DNA from: JAYPEY01 sp964519245
Lineage (GTDB): Bacteria; Verrucomicrobiota; Verrucomicrobiia; Limisphaerales; JAYPEY01
Assembly (NCBI GenBank): GCA_964519245.1
Contig: CAZFLK010000005.1
Location: 1 to 64,000 of the forward strand
Direction: 5' to 3'
Length of the DNA stretch: 64,000 nucleotides
Positions 57,779 through 64,000 of the stretch are shown in pieces. A program made the position numbers and the translations under genes. The stretch's first letter is position 1; each line of letters begins with the position of its first letter. Below the pieces are notes generated by a model. It saw nothing but the letters and a program-made list of their open reading frames with translations, had not been told where the DNA came from and did no database searches.

Positions 57779-58558
57779 CTACTTGGGCAGCAGTTTGCGG
57801 GCGTTGCCCGCGGCGATCGACGCCGATTGCGTTTCGCTGAGATCCGATTCGCGAAGTTTCAGCAGGGCGGATTCCAGGATGAAGAAGGGCGCGTGCGAAC
57901 CGAACAGGATCTTCTCCAGCGGCGCCTGGGCAAGAATCTTTCCCACACCGCCGACGCTTTCCAGGTTGGAAATGTCGAACCAGACGCGTTTCGTGGCGAT
58001 CATCTGGAGGAAGGTTTTTCCGCGAACGGCGCGATGGGCGTTGAGGAGGACAACGCGCGCGCCGGGAGCCTGCTGGAGCGCTTCCGGGAGCGGCGCCACG
58101 TCGACATGCGGAACCTGAACCAACGGGTGCTGCGTGCGTTCGTCTTCCATCAAGACCGCGATCTGCACGATCAGCTTCCGCTCACCCGCCAACTTGAGCA
58201 GCTTCACGAAGCGTTCGTCGTCCAAGCTGTATTGGTGGAAGTTGGGGTGGAGACGGATGCCCGGCATCCGGTGATCCTCCGCGCAACGACGGAGATCCTC
58301 TTCCCAGTCCGGCAGGGCGGGGTTCACGGTTCCGAAAGGAACCAGCAGGCCGTCGCCGTGCCGTTTGCACTGCGCGGCAAGCCTGCCGTTTACGGCGCCC
58401 ACATCCCGGTGCAGCAAGCCGTCAAAACTCCCGGCCCATGCCTGCTTCACGCCGCTCGAGCGCAGCTTCCTGACCAACTCGGGGACGGTGTCGTGGGGCA
58501 GGCGGCGGAAGGGCCAGCGCGAAAGGCTGACGTTGACGTCGATGAGGTTTCCGCTCAT
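57779..58558 (-). CDS. Amidohydrolase-family (TIM-barrel) protein
   Basis: The protein has 259 residues from ATG 58558. It opens with LIDVNVSLSRWPFRRLPHDT, in which the usual metal-binding HxH is absent (D-x-N instead). GIRLHPNFHQYSL and VWFDISNLESVGG mid-protein and LFGSHAPFF near the end match the amidohydrolase_2 layout (ACMSD/LigI-like decarboxylase or lactonase group). The start codon lies 8 bases after the DUF1501 stop, so it is the last gene of that operon. The missing first metal ligands may mean a metal-light or inactive enzyme, or a different chemistry. Confidence 0.8.
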   Translation of the reverse strand: MSGNLIDVNVSLSRWPFRRLPHDTVPELVRKLRSSGVKQAWAGSFDGLLHRDVGAVNGRLAAQCKRHGDGLLVPFGTVNPALPDWEEDLRRCAEDHRMPGIRLHPNFHQYSLDDERFVKLLKLAGERKLIVQIAVLMEDERTQHPLVQVPHVDVAPLPEALQQAPGARVVLLNAHRAVRGKTFLQMIATKRVWFDISNLESVGGVGKILAQAPLEKILFGSHAPFFILESALLKLRESDLSETQSASIAAGNARKLLPK

Positions 58559-58566
58559 GGCCGGTC

Positions 58567-59991
58567 TCAGGCGAAGATGTCGGTGGCGGCCACGCCTTCG
58601 ACGCCGGTCAGTCGATGATCGAAACCGGCGTAGTGGAAGGTCAGATTCTCGTGATCCATGCCCAGCGCGTGGAGCATGGTGGCGTGCAGGTCGTGGACGT
58701 GCATCTTGTCCACGGCGGCGTAGTAGCCGTAGTCGTCGGTCGCGCCATAGGCGTAACCGCCTTTCACGTCGGCGCCGGCGAACCACATGGTGAAGCCGTG
58801 GGGGTTGTGATCGCGGCCGTTGGAACCCTGCGCGGTGGGGGTGCGTCCGAACTCGCCGCCCCACATGACCAGGGTGTCCTGCAGCAGGCCGCGTGACTTG
58901 AGGTCGCGCAGGAATCCGGCGATCGGCTTGTCGACCTCGGCGGCATTCTTGGTGTGGCCCTGGTAAAGATTGCTGTGTTGGTCCCACTGGACCTCGCTGT
59001 CGCTGTGCGTGACCTGCACGAAGCGCACACCGCGTTCGAGGAAACGCCGGGCCATCAGGCATTGGCGACCGAAGTCCTCGGTGACGGGGTCATCAATGCC
59101 GTAGAGCTTCTTCGTCACGGCAGTCTCGCCGCCAAGATCCTGCGCCTCCGGCATGGAGGTCTGCATGCGGTAGGCCAGTTCAAAGGAGTTCAATCTCCCC
59201 AGCAGCGCCTTTTCCGCGCCTGCGGCCTCCAGGTGGTCCTGGTTCATCGCCTTGATCAGGTCCAGTTGCCGGCGTTGGGTCCGGGCGTCGATGCGATGGT
59301 TCCGGATGTTCTTCACCTTGACCGTCTTCGCCTCGAGGCTGGCGTTGCCGATCGGCGTGCCTTGGCAATAGGCCGGTAGGAACTGGGCTCCCCAGTTGGT
59401 CACGCCGCCGTGCGCCAGGGTGGGGCAGATGGTGATGAAGGCGGGCAGGTTCTCGTTTTCCGTGCCCAGGCCGTAGACCACCCAGGAGCCCATGCTGGGC
59501 CGGATGAAATTGTCGCTGCCGGTGTGCAGTTTGAGCAGCGCGCCGCCATGCGCGGGATTGGTGCCGTGGACCGAGCGCAGGATGCAGAGGTCGTCGATGC
59601 ACTCGGCGACATTGGGAAACAGGCTGCTGACCGGCAGTCCGCTCTGGCCGTGTTGTTTGAACTCCCAGGGCGACTTCAGGAGATTGCCTTGTTTGGCGAA
59701 GGTGACGCGCGGCAGGTCGAAGGGCGGCTTCTTGCCGTGGTCGCGGGTGAGCAACGGTTTGGGATCGAAGGTGTCCACGTGCGAAGGCCCGCCCTTCATG
59801 AACAGGAACACCACCCGCTTCGCGCGCGGCGCGATGTGCGGAATCTTGGCGGCCAACGGGTTGCCCGCCCCGGTCGGCGATGACGCGGACGCTTCGTCCT
59901 GCAACATCGACAGCAAGGCGATATTACCGAAGCCAACCGCGCTGTCGCGCAACATCTTTCGGCGGCTGATAAGCTGGGCGGCGTCGTTCAT
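58567..59991 (-). CDS. DUF1501 domain protein
   Basis: The protein has 474 residues. A twin-arginine-like start (SRRKMLRDSAVGFGN) precedes the sulfatase-related DUF1501 fold. It has FLFMKGGPSHVDTFDPKP near the N-terminus, SVHGTNPAHGGALLKLHTGS in the first half, and MWGGEFGRTPTAQGSNGRDHNPHG-type metal-site residues near the C-terminus. DUF1501 genes are abundant in Planctomycetes and Verrucomicrobia and nearly always follow a DUF1549/DUF1553 cytochrome gene, as here (7-base gap). Function is unknown, though an exported hydrolase for polysaccharide-derived substrates is suspected. Confidence 0.92.
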   Translation of the reverse strand: MNDAAQLISRRKMLRDSAVGFGNIALLSMLQDEASASSPTGAGNPLAAKIPHIAPRAKRVVFLFMKGGPSHVDTFDPKPLLTRDHGKKPPFDLPRVTFAKQGNLLKSPWEFKQHGQSGLPVSSLFPNVAECIDDLCILRSVHGTNPAHGGALLKLHTGSDNFIRPSMGSWVVYGLGTENENLPAFITICPTLAHGGVTNWGAQFLPAYCQGTPIGNASLEAKTVKVKNIRNHRIDARTQRRQLDLIKAMNQDHLEAAGAEKALLGRLNSFELAYRMQTSMPEAQDLGGETAVTKKLYGIDDPVTEDFGRQCLMARRFLERGVRFVQVTHSDSEVQWDQHSNLYQGHTKNAAEVDKPIAGFLRDLKSRGLLQDTLVMWGGEFGRTPTAQGSNGRDHNPHGFTMWFAGADVKGGYAYGATDDYGYYAAVDKMHVHDLHATMLHALGMDHENLTFHYAGFDHRLTGVEGVAATDIFA

Positions 59992-59998
59992 TTCAAAT

Positions 59999-62818
59999 TC
60001 AATTCAAATAGATGAATTCATTGGAAGCCAGCAGGCTTTGGCAGAACAGCGACCAGGCCTTCCGGCGGGCCTCGGCGTTTGCGGCCTCGTCCATCGTCGA
60101 CGAATTCAAAAGGGCGGGAGGTCCGGTCAGCTCGGCGATGAATCGCAATGCGCGCTCGCGTTCAGCGTTTGAGGGCGGTCGGACCAGCGCGCGTTGGTAG
60201 GCGAAGTCGATGCGCTCGCCGTCGTCGACCCCAACCATCTCCATCGCTTGGCCGGCCAGGGCGTCTCCAGCGTCCATGAACAGCGTGGAGTTCATCATCA
60301 TTAGGGCCTGCGGCGCGACCGTAGTCGTCTGCCGATTGCCGACCGGGAGATTCGGATCCGGGAAATCGAACTGCTCGAAGATGCCGCAGAGGTGGTTGCG
60401 CACCACGGGGAGGTAGAGCGAGCGGCGGCGGAGCTTCTCGTAGTTGGTGTGGTCTTCGGAAGTGTGATTGAAGAAGAATTGACGATTCCGAAGGGGGATG
60501 GTCTTGCCGCCGAGTCGCTTGTCGAGCAAGCCTGCGGCGGCGAGGGCGGCATCGCGAATCTCCTCTGCCTCGAGGCGGCGGATCTCAAAGCGCGACCAGA
60601 GCAGGTTTGCGGGATCGACTTGATCCGCCTTGTCGGGATTTGCGTGCTGCGTCGCCATTCGGTAGGCGTGGGAATTCATGATCAGGCGATGCAGCGTCTT
60701 GACGCTCCAGCCGGAACGGATGAATTCCTCGGCCAGCCAATCGAGCAGCTCCGGGTGGGTCGGTTCGGCGCCTTGCACTCCGAAGTTGTTGGGGGTCGGG
60801 ACGATCCCGCGACCGAAGTGCCACCGCCAGACGCGATTGACGAACACGCGCGCGGTGAGGGGATGGCGATCATCCGCCATCCATTGCGCCAGTTCCAGGC
60901 GTCCGCTCTGCTTCTCGGGAAACTTGAGGTCGCGGCGGCTGAAGCGCATGACCTGCGGCACGCCCCGTGGCACCGGCCTGCCCAGATTGAGGTGGCTGCC
61001 GCGAATATGGAGCGGGATGTCCTTCTGGATCTCACCATCGGTCACGCCCATGGCGGCGGTGATATCCGCGGCGGCGCTCTCGAAGATTCGCGCTTCCTCG
61101 CGCAAGCGATGGTATTCCGCCAAGGTTTCGGCGTCGAAGGCGTGCTCCGGCTTGGCGGGCACGGTCAGGAAGCCCGAAAGATCGTAGAGTGCGGCGCGCG
61201 CGGCCTCGAGGCGGGCGTCCTGCAGGGTCTTCGCCTTGGGGTTCTTCTTGCGCGCATCAGCCAGGGCCGCCTCGGCTTCCTGGAACAGGGCGCTGAAATG
61301 CTTCCCGACCGCGACAGGATCGCCGGCCCACTCGTGCCATTGGGCAAAGAACGGATCGGTTTTGTTGTACTCCAGGTGCAGGCGGCAGGTATGGAGGATG
61401 CGCGGGTGCAGTCCCTTGGGTTTCGCGATCAGGGCGACTTCCTCCAGCGTGGCGCTGGGCGCGAACTTTGTCGCGGCGACCAGGTAATCCGCCGCTTTGG
61501 CGCGCGCCTCGCCGCGGAGTGTGACCGTGGCTTTGGACTTGAAGCTGGAAGCCGCCGATCTGTACTTCGCGATCTCCTTGTCCACGTCCGCGATGCGCTT
61601 CTTCTCCTCCTCGTCGGCGAAGTCGCGTTCGTACCAATACTTGATGGCGCCGCGGCCGCCTTCCGCGAAGGTTCGGGAACTCTTGAAGATCGCGGCCAGC
61701 GCGTAGTAGTCGTCCTGCGGCACGGGGTCGAACTTGTGCGAATGGCAGCGCGCGCAGCCCAGCGTCATCCCGAGGAAGGCCTTGCCCATGGTGTCGATCT
61801 GCTCGTCGATGGTGTCCATGACCAATTTGTCCTTGTCGCCCTCGGCGAGGACCTTGGCGCCCAACTGGAGGAAGCCGGTGGCGGTGAAGGTTTCCCGATC
61901 GCTGTCGGGCAGCAGGTCGCCCGCGATCTGTTCGATGAGAAAGCGGTTGAACGGCTTGTCATGGTTGAAGGCGTTGACGACGTAATCGCGGTAGCGCCAG
62001 GCGTTGCCGAAGGCGAGGTTCTCGTCGCGACCGTTGGAGTCCGCGTAGCGCGCGACGTCCAACCAATGCCTGCCCCAGCGCACGCCGTACTGGGGTGAGC
62101 GCAAGAGCCGGTCGACCACGCGCCGGAAGGCGCCGGGCGAATCGTCCGCCAGGAAATCCTCCACCTCGCGCCGGGTTGGCGGCAGGCCGGTGAGGTCGTA
62201 GGTGGCGCGGCGAATCAGGTCGCGTTTGTTCGCGGGCGGGGCGGGGGTGAGGCCGGCTTCGGCCAAGCGCAATTGGTGAAACGCATCAATTGGGTTCTCA
62301 ATACTTGCTTCCGGCGACAAAGGGCGCGGCACAGCGGGATCGGCCAAGGGCTTGAAGGCCCAGAATTCGCGCCCCTCCTTGACGGTCAACGCCTTGTGTT
62401 GCTCCGCAATCTTTGCTCCAGTTTCGCGAGGATCGGGCGCGCCCCTCTCGACCCATTTCACCAGCGCATTGACCTGCGCCGGGGTGAGCGGGCGTTTCGG
62501 CGGCATCTGAAGTTCGCGATTATGGTAGCGCACCGCCTCGATCAAGAGGCTGCTGTCCGGGTTCCCGGGTGTGATGGCGGGACCGGTGTCGCCGCCCTTG
62601 AGCAGTCCGTCGCGGAAATCGACGCGGAGCCCGCCCTTGAGATGTTTGGCCTCGGCGGAATGACACTCGTAGCAGTGGGTGAGCAGCAGGGGGCGGATCT
62701 CTTTCTCGAAAAACTCCAAGCCGCTGGAGTCCGCGGCGACCGCGCCAAGTGCGCAGCCGAAGAGAGCCGCCGTGTCCCAAAGCATCCGTCGAAAAGGTGT
62801 CCGGCCTCGTGATTTCAT
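59999..62818 (-). CDS. Planctomycete-type cytochrome c / DUF1549 / DUF1553 protein
   Basis: The protein has 939 residues with a signal peptide (about 1-30). The PSCyt1 haem domain (about 38-130) holds CYECH (Cys49, Cys52, His53). DUF1549 follows (about 145-350, WGRHWLDVARYADSNGRDEN), then a helical linker and DUF1553 (about 620-890, TARVFVNRVWRWHFGRGIVP). The pair with DUF1501 is typical of the PVC superphylum and often sits in carbohydrate-degradation clusters. It is the first gene of a three-gene operon with the DUF1501 and amidohydrolase genes. Confidence 0.93.
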   Translation of the reverse strand: MKSRGRTPFRRMLWDTAALFGCALGAVAADSSGLEFFEKEIRPLLLTHCYECHSAEAKHLKGGLRVDFRDGLLKGGDTGPAITPGNPDSSLLIEAVRYHNRELQMPPKRPLTPAQVNALVKWVERGAPDPRETGAKIAEQHKALTVKEGREFWAFKPLADPAVPRPLSPEASIENPIDAFHQLRLAEAGLTPAPPANKRDLIRRATYDLTGLPPTRREVEDFLADDSPGAFRRVVDRLLRSPQYGVRWGRHWLDVARYADSNGRDENLAFGNAWRYRDYVVNAFNHDKPFNRFLIEQIAGDLLPDSDRETFTATGFLQLGAKVLAEGDKDKLVMDTIDEQIDTMGKAFLGMTLGCARCHSHKFDPVPQDDYYALAAIFKSSRTFAEGGRGAIKYWYERDFADEEEKKRIADVDKEIAKYRSAASSFKSKATVTLRGEARAKAADYLVAATKFAPSATLEEVALIAKPKGLHPRILHTCRLHLEYNKTDPFFAQWHEWAGDPVAVGKHFSALFQEAEAALADARKKNPKAKTLQDARLEAARAALYDLSGFLTVPAKPEHAFDAETLAEYHRLREEARIFESAAADITAAMGVTDGEIQKDIPLHIRGSHLNLGRPVPRGVPQVMRFSRRDLKFPEKQSGRLELAQWMADDRHPLTARVFVNRVWRWHFGRGIVPTPNNFGVQGAEPTHPELLDWLAEEFIRSGWSVKTLHRLIMNSHAYRMATQHANPDKADQVDPANLLWSRFEIRRLEAEEIRDAALAAAGLLDKRLGGKTIPLRNRQFFFNHTSEDHTNYEKLRRRSLYLPVVRNHLCGIFEQFDFPDPNLPVGNRQTTTVAPQALMMMNSTLFMDAGDALAGQAMEMVGVDDGERIDFAYQRALVRPPSNAERERALRFIAELTGPPALLNSSTMDEAANAEARRKAWSLFCQSLLASNEFIYLN

Positions 62819-62958
62819 GAGTCGTGCATCTATCGGTCAACCATACTCCGCTCCGCGGTCCCAATTGAAAAGCAGGAAAATGCGGGTGTTTGGTGGGGAA
62901 TCCCGCTCTTGCGGCCATGCCGCATCCCGGTAATCTCTCCGGCCTGACACCATTCATC

Positions 62959-63321
62959 ATGTCTGAAGAACTCAAATCCGCGGTGCAGACCTTTGGCGTT
63001 GATCGCTTCAAGCGCCACATCTTCCTGTGCGCCGACCAGACCAAGCCCAAGTGTTGCGCCAAGGAAGCGAGTCTGGCGTCGTGGAATTATCTCAAGCGTC
63101 GACTGGCCGAACTGAAATTGGTGGGGCCGGAAGCGCTGACGTTCCGGACCAAGGCCAATTGTTTACAGGTCTGCTGCGAGGGGCCGGTGGCGGTGGTCTA
63201 CCCGGAGGGAACGTGGTATCGCAATTGCACGCCTGACGTTCTGGAGCGGATCATTCAGGAGCACTTGATCGGCGGCCGGCCCGTGGAGGAGTTCCGCTTT
63301 GCAACGAATGACCTCTCATGA
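62959..63321 (+). CDS. Thioredoxin-like [2Fe-2S] ferredoxin
   Basis: The protein has 120 residues from ATG 62959. Cysteines at 24, 32, 33, 68, 72 and 73 (FLCADQ, KPKCC, ANCLQVCC) fit the thioredoxin-fold ferredoxin pattern with a 2Fe-2S cluster. The C-terminus WYRNCTPDVLERIIQEHLIG is characteristic. It is a cytoplasmic electron carrier of unknown partner. Its stop overlaps the start of the next gene (ATGA), so the two are probably co-translated. Confidence 0.9.
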   Translation: MSEELKSAVQTFGVDRFKRHIFLCADQTKPKCCAKEASLASWNYLKRRLAELKLVGPEALTFRTKANCLQVCCEGPVAVVYPEGTWYRNCTPDVLERIIQEHLIGGRPVEEFRFATNDLS

Positions 63322-64000
63322 ATTTCGCGCCCTTCGATTCCGTCGACCAGCTGGAAGATGCCCTGAGCGATCCCACGCCCGGGGTGGTTGAGACCTGTGG
63401 GCGTCTGCAGGGCGATGTGATCCTGCTCGGGGTGGCCGGCAAGATGGGGCCGACCCTCGCGCGGATGATTCAACGCGCCAGCGTCGAGGCCGGCGTCGAA
63501 CGACGCGTGATCGGCGTCTCGCGATTCTCAGATGGCGACATGGAAGCGCGTCTGCAGACGCAGGGCATTGAGACGATCCGCTGCGATCTGCTGGATGAGG
63601 CGCAGGTCGCCAAACTGCCGGACGCGCCCAATGTAGTCTACATGCCCGCCATGAAATTCGGCGCCACGGGGCAGGAGTCGCTCACCTGGGCGATGAACAC
63701 GCACCTGCCCTCGATTGCCTGCAAGCGTTACCGGGACAGTCGCATCGTCGCCTTCTCGACCGGCAATGTTTACGGGCTGACATCCGTGGAGGAAGGCGGC
63801 TCCGTCGAAACGGACAGGCCGGATCCCGTCGGGGAGTATGCCATGAGTTGCCTGGGGCGCGAGCGGATGTTTGAGCATTTCAGTCGGACGCTGGAGATCC
63901 CGGTGTCCATTATCCGTCTCAACTACGCCTGCGAACCGCGTTATGGCGTCCTGGTCGACATTGCGCAGAAGGTCTGGAACAACGAACCGATCGATGTCTC
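63318..64000 (+). CDS. NAD-dependent epimerase/dehydratase-like SDR (3' end outside window)
   Basis: The visible 227 residues start MNFAPFDSVDQLEDALSDPT. The Rossmann motif is GVAGKMG (38-44), the Asp/Asn segment VVYMPAMKFG follows, and the active-site Ser lies in FSTGNVYG (Ser147). The Tyr of YxxxK is present (Tyr174), but the Lys four residues later is Cys178. The extended-SDR fold is clear, but that Lys is normally essential, so the enzyme may be catalytically altered. It is cut by the window end. Confidence 0.85.
   Translation, partial: MNFAPFDSVDQLEDALSDPTPGVVETCGRLQGDVILLGVAGKMGPTLARMIQRASVEAGVERRVIGVSRFSDGDMEARLQTQGIETIRCDLLDEAQVAKLPDAPNVVYMPAMKFGATGQESLTWAMNTHLPSIACKRYRDSRIVAFSTGNVYGLTSVEEGGSVETDRPDPVGEYAMSCLGRERMFEHFSRTLEIPVSIIRLNYACEPRYGVLVDIAQKVWNNEPIDV

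Overview
The window is a GC-rich scaffold piece with two 100-N assembly gaps (35262-35361 and 39220-39319). Several families point to the PVC superphylum, most likely Verrucomicrobiota. These are the DUF1501 plus Planctomycete-cytochrome/DUF1549/DUF1553 pair, a giant protein ending in a PVC-type haem-binding domain, many secreted LamG/DUF1080-like proteins, and GC-rich hairpin repeats between genes. The phylum is an inference from gene families, since no rRNA or other marker gene is present. I saw no tRNA, rRNA, CRISPR array, transposase, phage gene or replication origin.

Layout. 1-2151: the end of an RND efflux pump, cut by the window edge. 2562-8384: a 1940-residue secreted ceramidase-like/LamG/dehydrogenase/cytochrome fusion. 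8598-19211: a phosphate block with phoU-pstB-pstA-pstC-pstS and an OprP/O-type porin on the minus strand, a second PhoU-like gene on the plus strand, and a Na/Pi symporter facing it. 19444-20169: a secreted DUF1080-like protein. 20467-26594: a complete tripartite RND efflux operon (adaptor, pump, outer-membrane channel). 26719-28777: a SorAB-like sulfite dehydrogenase. 29040-35183: a seven-gene TonB energising operon (DUF3450, TtpC-like ExbB, ExbB, two ExbD, TonB, TPR lipoprotein), followed by a TonB-dependent receptor (to 38189) and a secreted triple-repeat beta-helix protein (38464-42417). 42557-44556: larB-larC for the nickel-pincer nucleotide cofactor. 44663-49261: small metabolic genes (Trm112-like, esterase, acid-sugar kinase, phosphoesterase, VOC protein, isochorismatase-like hydrolase). 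49634-55726: a 2030-residue alpha-2-macroglobulin. 55791-57759: small secreted proteins, one interrupted by an amber codon. 57779-62818: an amidohydrolase/DUF1501/DUF1549-1553 operon. 62959-64000: a ferredoxin overlapping the start of an SDR-type epimerase cut by the window end.

How the parts may work together. The intergenic DNA before pstS, between the porin and the second PhoU, before the TonB operon and before the beta-helix gene carries GTNAC half-sites spaced exactly 11 nt apart. This is the geometry of a PHO box (PhoB sites). The sites sit about 45-62 nt upstream of the start codons. If they are real, one phosphate-starvation regulon joins the Pst transporter, a phosphate porin and a dedicated TonB machine with its receptor and a large surface beta-helix protein. 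That would suggest a TonB-driven route for taking up phosphorus compounds. This link is inferred from DNA motifs and gene order and is the most interesting hypothesis in the window.

The non-coding DNA holds several dispersed repeat families. One composite module occurs at 2.3 kb and 28.1 kb, a second hairpin family at 21.8, 21.9, 26.6 and 49.5 kb, an inverted pair flanks the fusion gene, and a heptamer tandem repeat forms the stop codon of larC. Some of these repeats lengthen open reading frames artificially, so the starts of sorB-like and A2M genes were moved downstream.
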